Below, piece by piece: positions 8,563 to 17,396 of a stretch of DNA of 64,000 nucleotides. The position numbers and the translations under genes are program-made. The notes below the pieces were generated by a model. That model was not told the DNA's origin. It saw nothing but the letters and a program-made list of their open reading frames with translations, and did no database searches. Position 1 is the first letter of the stretch. Every line of letters starts with the position of its first letter. The DNA comes from Lunatibacter salilacus (GTDB lineage: Bacteria > Bacteroidota > Bacteroidia > Cytophagales > Cyclobacteriaceae). The stretch lies in NCBI RefSeq assembly GCF_009797935.1, contig NZ_VOLC01000001.1, positions 310,001-374,000 of the forward strand. The letters run 5' to 3'.

Positions 8563-9816
8563 ATGTCATACTTATTTACCTCGGAATCTGTATCCGAGGG
8601 GCACCCAGATAAAATATCTGATCAAGTCTCAGATGCGATTATAGATCATTTTTTAGCTTTTGACCCCAATTCCAAAGTAGCGTGCGAGACGCTGGTAACG
8701 ACGGGTCAGGTAATACTGGCTGGGGAGGTGAAATCCAACACCTATCTGGATGTTCAGAAAATTGCGAGGGATGTAATCAATCGAATAGGCTACACCAAGA
8801 GTGAATATATGTTTGACGGAAGCTCCTGCGGGGTACTTTCCGCCATTCATGAACAATCCAAAGACATAAATCAAGGTGTAGAACGTGAGCATCCTGAAGA
8901 GCAGGGAGCAGGCGACCAAGGCATGATGTTCGGCTATGCGACCAAAGAAACGGAAAATCACATTCCCTTAGCCCTTGATTTATCGCATCGGCTGTTGAGG
9001 GAACTTGCCGTATTGCGCCGCGAGGAAAAGGATATGCCCTACTTGCGTCCAGACGCCAAGGCACAGGTTACTATAGTATACAACGAAAACAATGTTCCGG
9101 AAAAAATCCATACCATTGTAGTTTCCACCCAACATGACGATTTTGCCGATGAGCCTACCATGCTCGAGAAGATAAAACAGGACATTTTGAATGTGTTGAT
9201 CCCGCGGGTAAAGGCACAACTTCCTGATCATATTCAAGCATTATTTAATACGGACATCATTTATCATATTAATCCTACCGGAAAGTTTGTAATAGGTGGT
9301 CCGCATGGCGATACGGGCCTGACAGGACGAAAGATTATCGTGGATACCTATGGAGGAAAAGGAGCGCACGGAGGTGGCGCTTTCTCCGGCAAGGACCCAT
9401 CCAAGGTGGACCGCTCTGCCGCCTATGCAACACGTCATATTGCCAAAAACATGGTCGCAGCAGGAGTTGCAGACGAAGTATTGGTGCAGGTTTCCTACGC
9501 CATAGGCGTTGCTCGGCCTATGGGAATCTACGTAAATACTTACGGTACTTCCAAAGTTGATATGACTGATGGCCAAATTGCGGAAATTATAGAAAACATG
9601 TTTGACATGCGCCCCTACGCAATCGAGCAACGTCTCAAGCTAAGGTTTCCCATCTATGAGGAAACTGCCGCATATGGGCATATGGGCAGGGAAAATGAGG
9701 TAGTCACAAAAACGTTCTATTCGCCGGACAATGCTTCGATTAAGCTGAATGTGGAACTCTTTACTTGGGAAAAGTTGGACTATGTAGACAAACTAAAAAA
9801 AGCTTTCGGACTCTAA
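8563..9816 (+). CDS. metK: S-adenosylmethionine synthase
   Basis: Makes S-adenosylmethionine from methionine and ATP in the cytoplasm. 417 aa from the ATG at 8563, chosen because the family's conserved N-terminus ([19 protein letters not shown]) begins right there; the frame is open back to 8494, but those extra 23 residues are not family-like. Also visible are [11 protein letters not shown], the substrate-loop region [13 protein letters not shown], and the Gly-rich [20 protein letters not shown]. No SAM riboswitch fold was recognised in the leader. Transcription ends at a bidirectional terminator shared with ddl. Confidence 0.97.
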   Translation: MSYLFTSESVSEGHPDKISDQVSDAIIDHFLAFDPNSKVACETLVTTGQVILAGEVKSNTYLDVQKIARDVINRIGYTKSEYMFDGSSCGVLSAIHEQSKDINQGVEREHPEEQGAGDQGMMFGYATKETENHIPLALDLSHRLLRELAVLRREEKDMPYLRPDAKAQVTIVYNENNVPEKIHTIVVSTQHDDFADEPTMLEKIKQDILNVLIPRVKAQLPDHIQALFNTDIIYHINPTGKFVIGGPHGDTGLTGRKIIVDTYGGKGAHGGGAFSGKDPSKVDRSAAYATRHIAKNMVAAGVADEVLVQVSYAIGVARPMGIYVNTYGTSKVDMTDGQIAEIIENMFDMRPYAIEQRLKLRFPIYEETAAYGHMGRENEVVTKTFYSPDNASIKLNVELFTWEKLDYVDKLKKAFGL

Positions 9817-9822
9817 AAAATT

Positions 9823-9845
9823 GAGGCAGGTCAAGACCCTGCCTC
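9823..9845. terminator. Bidirectional terminator between metK and ddl
   Basis: Stem GAGGCAGG (9823-9830) with CCTGCCTC (9838-9845), 7-nt loop. On the + side T-rich TTCTCTTTC follows; on the - side the stem is followed by AATTTTTT. It separates two convergent genes. Confidence 0.75.
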
Positions 9846-9856
9846 TTCTCTTTCAA

Positions 9857-10852
9857 TCAGTTCCAATCCGACCACATTTCTTCAATCAACTCGGAATAGA
9901 AGTCCCGCACATCCATCCCGATAGCTCTTACCTGCTGAGAGATCAGACTAGTTTCTGTCTGCCCAGGCACTGTGTTCAGCTCAATAAAGTAAAAGTTGCC
10001 CGAATCCTTTTCCAGAAAATAGTCCATGCGCACGGCGCCTTTGCAATTCAATTTCTGATATACCGCCGCCGCAATTTTATTTACCCGGGCTACCTCACGC
10101 TCCTCCATACGCCCCGGAGTGATCTCCTCAGTTACACCGGGTGTATATTTGGCTTCAAAGTCAAAAAATTCTTTCGAACTGATTATTTCGGTCGAAGGTA
10201 AAACACGGATTTCACCATCCAACTTATACATTCCGATGGAAAACTCCCGTCCAGTAACAAACTCTTCCACCAGCACCTGCAAATCTTCTTCAAAAGCTTT
10301 TTCAAGGGCCTCTTCTATCTCCTGCTCCGACTTCACCTTGCTCATCCCAATGCTGCTCCCACCATTGTTGGGCTTAACAAAAAGGGGCATTTTCAATTCC
10401 TGTACAACTCGTTGAGTGTTCGTTTTATCCCCTTTGAACAACTGCAGCGACTTGGCAACATGCAGGCCTTCGATGTCCTGCACAATGGCCTTAGTATAGC
10501 CCTTGTTCATGGTGATGGAGGAAGTAAGGGCATCGCATGTGGTGTAGGGGATGTCCAGCATGTCCAGGTAACCGGCGAGCTTTCCGTCTTCCCCCGGCGA
10601 GCCATGTATTATGTTGAAGACTCCGTCAAACCGGACAATTTCATCATTGATCCGAATAGAAAAATCATTCAGATCAACCGGGATTTTCTCCCCAAATCTA
10701 TCCAAGTAATACCAATCTCTTGGATAGATAAAAAGTTTAAAAACATCATAACGAACCGTATCAAGGTACTTCTCTACCACGGAAGCACTCTTCAGAGACA
10801 CTACTGACTCTCCGGAAAAGCCTCCGGTTACTAAAGCTATTTTCTTCTTCAT
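9857..10852 (-). CDS. ddl: D-alanine--D-alanine ligase
   Basis: ATP-dependent joining of two D-alanines for peptidoglycan precursors, an ATP-grasp enzyme of the cytoplasm. 331 aa. Visible are the N-terminal GGFSGESVVSLKSA, the ATP-grasp KPNNGGSSIGMSKV, EEFVTGREFSIGMY, and the Mg-binding C-terminal ELNTVPGQTETSLIS. The start ATG is at 10852 with a 272-bp upstream region shared with the divergent peptidase gene. An alanine racemase that could supply D-alanine is at 29.0-30.2 kb. Confidence 0.94.
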   Translation of the reverse strand: MKKKIALVTGGFSGESVVSLKSASVVEKYLDTVRYDVFKLFIYPRDWYYLDRFGEKIPVDLNDFSIRINDEIVRFDGVFNIIHGSPGEDGKLAGYLDMLDIPYTTCDALTSSITMNKGYTKAIVQDIEGLHVAKSLQLFKGDKTNTQRVVQELKMPLFVKPNNGGSSIGMSKVKSEQEIEEALEKAFEEDLQVLVEEFVTGREFSIGMYKLDGEIRVLPSTEIISSKEFFDFEAKYTPGVTEEITPGRMEEREVARVNKIAAAVYQKLNCKGAVRMDYFLEKDSGNFYFIELNTVPGQTETSLISQQVRAIGMDVRDFYSELIEEMWSDWN

Positions 10853-11074
10853 TTACATGGATTAAGGTACGAATTACAACATTTTCGTTTAAAAAATCAG
10901 CGGAACTACATTAAAATTCAGCCTCTTGACCTTAAAAATATGATTTGTGATGTTAACCAGTTTCAATCCATTTGAACGAATACGCATTCTCTCATGTCAA
11001 CTTACTTCTTTTCTCCATCCTTAGCAAATCCGAAGTACCTAGGAAAAGATATTTCCAGTCCGAATAAAACATTT

Positions 11075-11102
11075 TTTGGTCAAAGCGATTTATTTATCTT
11101 TG
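11075..11102 (+). promoter_or_regulatory. Bacteroidota-type promoter of the DPP-IV-like peptidase
   Basis: TTTG at 11075-11078 and TATCTTTG (TAnnTTTG) at 11095-11102, 16-bp spacing. The ATG follows 22 nt after the -7 element. Confidence 0.6.
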
Positions 11103-11124
11103 ACAACAAAAAATTAAACCTTCT

Positions 11125-13302
11125 ATGATGAGTAAAGTAAAATGCAGCTTTTTCCTGCTGATAATGGTGACTTTTTTGTCAGCCCAAGGGCAGCAAAAGA
11201 AAAAGGTGACCTTGGAAGATATTTTCAAATCGTCCACCTTCAGCCAAAAATCTGTCTATGGTATCAACTGGATGAAAGACGGTAACTTTTACAGTTCATT
11301 AAGCCGGGAAAATGTTGCAAAAATCGTAAAAATCAACTTGGCTAGTGGTGAAGAAGAAGACGTCTTGGTTGACGGAGAACAAATCGGAGTGGATTTTACG
11401 AATTATTCTTTGAGTGCGGATGAGCGTTTTGCTCTCCTCTCTTCCAAGGTGGAGCGAATCTACCGCCGATCGTCCAAAGCTATCTACCATATCGTCGACC
11501 TGAATACATCGGATGTTCAGCCCATAATGGGAGAGGAAAAGGTATCCTATGCCACGCTTTCTCCAGACAATACCAAGGTTGCCTTCGTTAAGGATAATAA
11601 CCTGTATTACAAAAATCTTCTAAACGGAGAAATTACGCAGGTGACGACAGACGGAAAAGAAAATGCCATCATCAATGGTGCCGCCGATTGGGTGTATGAA
11701 GAGGAATTCTCCATGGCACAGGCTTTTGCCTGGTCCCCTGATGGTAATAAAATTGCCTTTATTCGCTTTGATGAATCAGGAGTGCCCATCTTCAACATGC
11801 AGCTTTGGGGTCCACTTTATCCCAAAGATCATTTATTCAAGTATCCCAAAGCTGGCGAAGATAATTCCAAGGTGGCGATTCACGTTTATCACCTGGAATC
11901 TTCCAATATGGTAAAAATGGACGCAGGTAGTGATCAAGACATCTATTTGCCTCGAATCTATTGGGCAGGTGATGCGGAAAAACTGGCCTTTATCCGACTC
12001 AATCGGCTTCAAAATCAGATGGATTTGTTGCATGCTGATGTCTCCAGCGGAAAAAGCACGCTGATATTACATGAGGAAGCAGCTACTTATGTGGACTTGG
12101 ATTATAATGATAATCTTCAATACCTCAGCGACAACAAAAGCTTTATCACGACTTCTGAGAAAGATGGCTTTAAGCATATCTACCACTATGACATGGATGG
12201 TAAGCTCATTAGGCAACTAACCTCTGGAGATTGGGAAGTAAGTACACTCGTGGGGGTAGATGAAAAAAACAAACAAATTTATTTCGAATCTACCGAAATA
12301 TCCCCACTTGAACGACACTTATATGTGATCAATCTCAATGGTAAAGGAAAAAAATTATTAACACAGGAGTCAGGTACCCACAGTACCAATATGAGTCCAG
12401 ACTTTAAGTACTATATCAACTCTCATTCCACAGCAAACCGGCCGCTGTCGGTTAGTCTCTATGATGCAAAAGGCAAAAAAATCAAAGTATTGGAATCTAA
12501 TGATGAGCTAGTTGAGCGTATTGGCGGATTTGAACTTGGCGCAAAGGAATTCTTTAGCTTCCAAACCGTGGACGGTCAGGAACTGAACGGCTATCTCATT
12601 AAGCCTGCCGACTTTGATCCAAATCAAACCTACCCCCTGTTTATGTATGTGTATGGAGGGCCAGGTTCGCAGAATGTGCGTAATAGCTGGGGAGGTATTC
12701 GGGATTTTTGGCATCAGCACCTTGCAGCCGAAGGATATATTGTCGCTTGCGTGGACAATCGCGGTACAGGTGGCCGGGGAAGGGATTTCAAACACATGAC
12801 CTATGCTAATCTTGGTAAATTGGAAACCGAAGACCAAATCGCCGCAGCCAAATACCTTGGTGACATGTCCTATATAGACCGTAGCCGAATTGGAATATGG
12901 GGATGGTCTTATGGTGGGTACATGTCTTCGCTTGCTTTGATGCTCGGAAATGACGTTTTCAAGACTGCTATTGCTGTCGCACCAGTCACCACCTGGAGGT
13001 ATTATGACACCATATATACCGAGCGCTATTTGCAGACCCCTCAACTTAACGCCAAGGGGTATGATGACTACAGCCCCATCAGCCACGTAGACAAGCTAAA
13101 GGGAAACTTCCTGCTGATACATGGTACAGGCGATGACAATGTCCACTTTCAAAATTCCGTGGATTTAGTCGATGCGTTGGTTGCTGCCGATAAGCAATTT
13201 GAAAGCTTCTATTACCCCAACCGCAATCATGGAATAAGTGGAGGCAATACTAGCTGGCACCTTTACCGGATGATGACGGATTTTGTGAAGCGTAAGTTGT
13301 AA
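11125..13302 (+). CDS. Secreted DPP-IV-like prolyl peptidase (family S9B)
   Basis: Predicted exported serine peptidase removing dipeptides, typically after proline, from peptide N-termini. 725 aa. Residues 1-22 form a signal peptide (hydrophobic FFLLIMVTFLS, then AQGQQ). Residues about 30-470 are the beta-propeller, including DWVYEEEF, the double-Glu motif that binds the substrate N-terminus in DPP-IV. The C-terminal alpha/beta-hydrolase domain carries S595 in GWSYGG, D670 in HGTGDDNV and H702 in NRNHG, a complete triad. It is monocistronic, with its own promoter and a strong terminator. Confidence 0.95.
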   Translation: MMSKVKCSFFLLIMVTFLSAQGQQKKKVTLEDIFKSSTFSQKSVYGINWMKDGNFYSSLSRENVAKIVKINLASGEEEDVLVDGEQIGVDFTNYSLSADERFALLSSKVERIYRRSSKAIYHIVDLNTSDVQPIMGEEKVSYATLSPDNTKVAFVKDNNLYYKNLLNGEITQVTTDGKENAIINGAADWVYEEEFSMAQAFAWSPDGNKIAFIRFDESGVPIFNMQLWGPLYPKDHLFKYPKAGEDNSKVAIHVYHLESSNMVKMDAGSDQDIYLPRIYWAGDAEKLAFIRLNRLQNQMDLLHADVSSGKSTLILHEEAATYVDLDYNDNLQYLSDNKSFITTSEKDGFKHIYHYDMDGKLIRQLTSGDWEVSTLVGVDEKNKQIYFESTEISPLERHLYVINLNGKGKKLLTQESGTHSTNMSPDFKYYINSHSTANRPLSVSLYDAKGKKIKVLESNDELVERIGGFELGAKEFFSFQTVDGQELNGYLIKPADFDPNQTYPLFMYVYGGPGSQNVRNSWGGIRDFWHQHLAAEGYIVACVDNRGTGGRGRDFKHMTYANLGKLETEDQIAAAKYLGDMSYIDRSRIGIWGWSYGGYMSSLALMLGNDVFKTAIAVAPVTTWRYYDTIYTERYLQTPQLNAKGYDDYSPISHVDKLKGNFLLIHGTGDDNVHFQNSVDLVDALVAADKQFESFYYPNRNHGISGGNTSWHLYRMMTDFVKRKL

Positions 13303-13326
13303 TACCGACATAAACTATATTATCTA

Positions 13327-13364
13327 AAACATCCCATATACCATCCATATGGGATGTTTTTTTG
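13327..13364 (+). terminator. Rho-independent terminator after the DPP-IV-like gene
   Basis: Perfect 13-bp stem AAACATCCCATAT (13327-13339) with its complement (13347-13359), loop ACCATCC, followed by a run of T. Confidence 0.88.
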
Positions 13365-13413
13365 TTTTTATTCCTTTGTTTACCTATATTCAGAAACCCA
13401 AAAATATGATCCC

Positions 13414-13788
13414 ATGAAAGAACGTTTAAACACCTCCCTACACAGCCTTAGTCTGGCGCTATTTGTCGGGCTATTAGCATGGTATTTTGTCGCCGCAGAT
13501 GCAACCCTACCCTTCATACTGACGGTATTAATTGTGGCACTGATCGTTATCGAAATAATTAGCCTAATCATCGTCTCCAAGATTTACCCTGAAAGTCATA
13601 CATCCTTTAAAATTGGTATTATAGCTGGACTAAGTATTCTTTTGGGTATAAAAACCATGCTTCCCGCATTCTTTGTCCCCTTAACAATCGCTCTATTTGC
13701 AACTAATTTTCTGTATAATTTTTACACGAACTCTAAGCGGAGAAAGGGTGGATTTAAAAGAAAAAAGAACAAAAGACTAAAATTTTAA
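13414..13788 (+). CDS. Hypothetical small integral membrane protein
   Basis: Not recognised. 124 aa from the ATG at 13414 (MKERLNTSLHS); the frame extends upstream to 13354, but that part overlaps the terminator hairpin. Four hydrophobic segments (ALFVGLLAWYFVA, FILTVLIVALIVIEIISLII, IGIIAGLSILLGI, FFVPLTIALFATNFLYNF) end in a strongly basic cytoplasmic-looking tail (KRRKGGFKRKKNKRLKF). No catalytic motif is visible. The next gene starts 65 bp later on the same strand. Confidence 0.7.
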   Translation: MKERLNTSLHSLSLALFVGLLAWYFVAADATLPFILTVLIVALIVIEIISLIIVSKIYPESHTSFKIGIIAGLSILLGIKTMLPAFFVPLTIALFATNFLYNFYTNSKRRKGGFKRKKNKRLKF

Positions 13789-13853
13789 CCAAATAGTCCG
13801 CTTAGGCACATGATTTGACAGTTAATTTTTATATTAATTCAATACCTGTTAAC

Positions 13854-14402
13854 ATGTTCAAGATTATGGCCCCAAAAGCTGATTCTAATAAGCCTTCGTT
13901 TGATCTACTACACAACCTTCGGGGCTTCTTTTTAATTTTTTTAGCCTTCCTATTGTTTTCGCAGTTTGCTAATGCACAAGAAAAACTAAATAAACTTCTA
14001 TCGGAAAGGCAGCAACTTCACCAACAGTGGCAGCAATCTGAAACGAAAAAATCAGGAATATTTGGGAACCGAACCAAAAAAGATATGGTGGCAACCAATG
14101 ACTGGATGTCACGGATTATCCAAAAGGACAATCAGATTATTGAGGAACTCGAAATGATTAAAAAAATAGAGACTACCGAGATTTCCCACGAGAAAGAGGA
14201 CTATAAGTTTATTGCCCAAAAGCAGCAGGGAGATATTGGCATTCTCAAACGTTCGCTGGAAGCGAAGGAATTGGAATTGATGGAAGCCAAATCCAAATAT
14301 AGAACCAACGAATGGGCTGCTTTCATTCTCTTTTTAAGTACTTCAACCCTGGCATACCTGTATTTTAACGGTAGAAGGAAAAGAAAAAAGGCTTCGGTTT
14401 AG
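13854..14402 (+). CDS. Hypothetical coiled-coil protein with two membrane segments
   Basis: Not recognised. 182 aa from the ATG at 13854; the frame is open back to 13815, and 13866 is also possible. A hydrophobic segment (GFFLIFLAFLLFSQFANA) ending in an Ala-X-Ala-like site could be a signal peptide. A Gln/Glu/Lys-rich helical region of about 110 residues (LLSERQQLHQQWQQSE and onward) is predicted coiled coil. A C-terminal membrane segment (WAAFILFLSTSTLAYLYF) precedes a basic tail RRKRKKASV. It could be a membrane-tethered periplasmic rod. Its stop overlaps the stop of the opposite-strand DUF3810 gene by 4 bp. Confidence 0.65.
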   Translation: MFKIMAPKADSNKPSFDLLHNLRGFFLIFLAFLLFSQFANAQEKLNKLLSERQQLHQQWQQSETKKSGIFGNRTKKDMVATNDWMSRIIQKDNQIIEELEMIKKIETTEISHEKEDYKFIAQKQQGDIGILKRSLEAKELELMEAKSKYRTNEWAAFILFLSTSTLAYLYFNGRRKRKKASV

Positions 14403-15472
14403 CTTCCTTTTAATTGGGTCCTCCATGCAAATACAAGCATGGGAAGCTGTGCATAGCTTTTTACCCCCGCCTTTACCCCCTGCGTTTTCAGATACATGTC
14501 ATTGGACCGACGGCTTAGTTCAGAAAAAAGCGGTTGAATGGAAAGTACATTTCGACGAATGGAGGAAAGATCATTTTTAACACCTGCCGGTAAAGAGGCT
14601 ACAAATGTTTTATACACCTCCGGATTAACTCTATACAGATCATTCAATTGATAGCGGAGCAGCCGTAGCTGTCCGGTGTATTGAAGCAAATAAGATTCAC
14701 TATTGGTACAAATGACCCAAGCAATAAAATTAGCTTCTCCCTCATCTGTAACCCCATAGCTGTGAGCCATTTCATGGGCAATGGTAAATGGTTTCTCCAA
14801 TGGATGCAAACTTGGATCAATATAACTTTCCCCTGTAAATGGAAAATATATGCCATAAATCCCCATTTGGCGCATAAAGCCAGCCGGATAAAATTCCCTG
14901 GTACGAGGTTTTCCTGTATAGTTTAGTCCTAATATATACAGGTTGTTGCTTACTTCCAAACGTACTAAATCCTCCAATTCCTGATAATCCATTACGTCCT
15001 CAATAGCACTGGTATCCTGCCGGATGTTTGGCCGAACCTGGCTAAGTATATTTTTGGTTAGTATCATTTCCTGCAACAATCTCTGCTCGTCAAGCGGAAG
15101 TGGATTTAATGCCAGCTGTTCGAAAATAGGAATCCGTTGATAATTAAAGCCCCAGAGCATCAGGAAAAAAAACACCAGAAAACCGAGCCCGTTTATAGTG
15201 GACCTAAAAACAAAGAAAATTTTGTGACGCCAACCACCAGTTTGGACAGTCCGATATAGCACATAGACTACAATTGCTACTACGGATAATAAAAATAGGT
15301 AAAAGGTGGGAAAAGGTAGCCGGGATACAGTGGCATCGATAAAGTTTCGAATGACAGGAAAAAAGGTACGCGAATAAAGTTCTTCTGTCTTAGCCGGATA
15401 GCGTACCGCTACATATCGGATGACCAATGTCAGGGCTCCTAAAAATCCCCAGGTCCAATTTCCTTTGATCAT
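14399..15472 (-). CDS. DUF3810-family membrane zinc-peptidase-like protein
   Basis: 357 aa. Three hydrophobic segments lie in the first about 125 residues (GFLGALTLVIRYVAV, FYLFLLSVVAIVVYVLYR, GLGFLVFFFLMLWGF), then a large soluble domain. HEMAH at 233-237 (IAHEMAHSYGVTDEGEANF) is the zinc-binding HExxH, with a downstream Glu (DEGEANF) as likely third ligand. This arrangement is the hallmark of the DUF3810 family, common in Bacteroidota and Firmicutes; substrate unknown. The active site probably faces the periplasm. The gene converges with and overlaps its + strand neighbour by 4 bp. Confidence 0.88.
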   Translation of the reverse strand: MIKGNWTWGFLGALTLVIRYVAVRYPAKTEELYSRTFFPVIRNFIDATVSRLPFPTFYLFLLSVVAIVVYVLYRTVQTGGWRHKIFFVFRSTINGLGFLVFFFLMLWGFNYQRIPIFEQLALNPLPLDEQRLLQEMILTKNILSQVRPNIRQDTSAIEDVMDYQELEDLVRLEVSNNLYILGLNYTGKPRTREFYPAGFMRQMGIYGIYFPFTGESYIDPSLHPLEKPFTIAHEMAHSYGVTDEGEANFIAWVICTNSESYLLQYTGQLRLLRYQLNDLYRVNPEVYKTFVASLPAGVKNDLSSIRRNVLSIQPLFSELSRRSNDMYLKTQGVKAGVKSYAQLPMLVFAWRTQLKGS

Positions 15473-15522
15473 CCGATATGTCTTTCCACCTATTTATACG
15501 GTTGTGATATGCTAATATCGAC

Positions 15523-16104
15523 TTACACGCCTTCTGCTTCTACACCCGTTACCTCAGGAAGCATTCGGGTTAGCAGGTTTTCTATTCCGGCTTTCAGCGT
15601 GATGGTACTGGAAGGACATCCGGAACATGCTCCTTGCAACAATACCTTAACAATACCCTCCTGAAAACTATGAAAAACGATGGCGCCCCCATCCTGCTCC
15701 ACTGCCGGCCGGATATATTCATCCAATATACCTTTTATCTTTTTGACGACTTCGCTGTCATTCTCATCAAAAAGTGGATCCTTTTCTATAAGAGTATTGA
15801 CTGCTGCCCGACCTGACTCCAAATATGATTTAATATGGTTTCGGATGATATCTTGGATTTCGGGCCAAGAGGTTTCCTCACTCTTGGTGACAGTAACAAA
15901 ATTGGACGTTATAAAAACACGCTCAACTGCCGCAAAGTTAAACAGCTCCTGAGCCAAAGGGGAATTTGCGGTGCTTTCAGCATCCGGATAATCATAGCTA
16001 ACACCCTCATCAGTAAGCATAAAATTAGCCACAAACTTCAGGGAGTTTGGGTTGGGATTGGCCTCCATGTACAGGTGTACGGGTCTCTTTTCTGCTTTTA
16101 ACAT
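15523..16104 (-). CDS. NifU-family Fe-S scaffold/carrier protein (Nfu)
   Basis: Carries or assembles [4Fe-4S] clusters for target apoproteins. 193 aa with the Nfu N-terminal domain (about 10-95; begins YMEANPNPNSLKF) and the NifU C-terminal domain (about 115-190) holding CSGC (C160, C163) in GACSGCPSSTITLKAGIE. The cluster forms between two subunits through this CxxC. Fe-S clients visible in this window are the APS reductase, sulfite reductase and FeS photolyase; a cysteine desulfurase lies at 33-34 kb. Divergent from the next + strand gene across a 432-bp gap. Confidence 0.93.
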   Translation of the reverse strand: MLKAEKRPVHLYMEANPNPNSLKFVANFMLTDEGVSYDYPDAESTANSPLAQELFNFAAVERVFITSNFVTVTKSEETSWPEIQDIIRNHIKSYLESGRAAVNTLIEKDPLFDENDSEVVKKIKGILDEYIRPAVEQDGGAIVFHSFQEGIVKVLLQGACSGCPSSTITLKAGIENLLTRMLPEVTGVEAEGV

Positions 16105-16536
16105 AATAGTAACGATCAGTTATTTACCTCTTTTTAACAGCAAAGCAGGCAATTAGTTCCGGTCAAAGAAAATTTTTAGGGCATCCTGCAAATTTAATTA
16201 TTAAGGAGATGACGCAAACCATTTCGGTTCTGACGACATTTAGCGTTTCTTAAAAAATTAGGTTTCACGCTTAATCTTTCCTCTGACGCGGAAAAATATT
16301 TTGCTAACAGGTGATGGAAAAAGGCTGACAAAAACTAGATTAAATCCAGCTCTTAAAAACGCTTTCCCAGACTCGATGCATTATTTCCTAGATTTTTAGT
16401 ATAATTTCTTGTGCCATTCCATGCTGTTCATGAATTGATTTGCAATGATTCTACTTCGACTTCAAATGCGGCATAGCCTTTGAGCATTTTTAGTATGCTC
16501 ATAATATTGAGCGTCTACTATCTATAAACAGCAACC
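16105..16536. other. Divergent intergenic region, 432 bp
   Basis: No ORF or RNA gene recognised. It must hold promoters for the Nfu gene (-) and the orphan at 16537 (+). A perfect 7-bp inverted repeat TGAGCAT/ATGCTCA (16481-16487 and 16495-16501) lies 36 bp before the + strand start and could be an operator or leader hairpin. Confidence 0.4.
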
Positions 16537-17211
16537 ATGAAAATCAACGTCACTATATCAGGAATAACAACCGTCAACGAATTGGATAATTATTGGAGTG
16601 ATGAGGTTCGGGTAAAACTACTGGAAGAATTTGGATATCCTGATGCATCAACGGCGAAACCCAGTGAAATCCAAGAATTATTGCACATGGCCATCACGGA
16701 CTTTGAGCCAGCGGAGGCCGCAAAGATACTTTTAAACTTTAAATTGGGTGAAGAACTCAATGAAGGCCAGATACAATCCCTTTCTCATGAGATGATGGCG
16801 GATAAAGTTGCGGAGGAATATCCAGACCCTGCCTTGCATTATGATCTTTTCAATATAAACCAACTTCTCTTCAAGGCATACAACGGTAAATTTCCAAATA
16901 CCGAAGCTACCATCATCCAACTGGAACTTCACCCCGAATCAAAAGAAACGGCCGAAGTTAATAAAGAATTGATTACCAGGGTACTTTGTCAAGGGTTGAG
17001 CGATAGAAATATCATCAATAGACTATATCCGGATCAAATCTCCGGTAAGGTAGCTTTTGAGGATGCTGAGAAAATCATCTGGCAAATAAGGGAAAAAGGA
17101 AATAACGCCTACGAAGTGATCACTTCGAATTATTGGATTGCCAAAGACGACGTTATTTATTCCGAATATGAAGCTGAATTGGAGCTTTTTGACGAAGAAA
17201 AAGAAGGATAA
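16537..17211 (+). CDS. Hypothetical cytoplasmic acidic protein
   Basis: Not recognised. 224 aa, no signal peptide or membrane segment, rich in Glu/Asp. It starts MKINVTISGITTVNEL, has helical middle sections and ends with an acidic tail (ELELFDEEKEG). No catalytic motif was found. It is preceded by a small inverted repeat and stands alone, 185 bp from the convergent pfkA. Strong codon structure makes it a real gene; function unknown. Confidence 0.75.
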   Translation: MKINVTISGITTVNELDNYWSDEVRVKLLEEFGYPDASTAKPSEIQELLHMAITDFEPAEAAKILLNFKLGEELNEGQIQSLSHEMMADKVAEEYPDPALHYDLFNINQLLFKAYNGKFPNTEATIIQLELHPESKETAEVNKELITRVLCQGLSDRNIINRLYPDQISGKVAFEDAEKIIWQIREKGNNAYEVITSNYWIAKDDVIYSEYEAELELFDEEKEG

Positions 17212-17396
17212 CTGCCTACTTCTTCCCTTTTATCAGATCAGCACTGGAGGCTTTTCTAATATCGAATTACCAAACTACCAATTTTTTTAACCCCGCCAGT
17301 AAGCCTGGATTTTTTTGTGTAGCCTAGAAAGGCAGTGGGTTAAAGATCCCTCCAAGAATTACAGCGTTTTTATTTCCGCACAAAAACGCCCCACTA

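Noticed and set aside
12508-13086. 192-codon antisense ORF in the DPP-IV-like gene
   Set aside because: Lies opposite the conserved catalytic domain; no start signals or family motifs.
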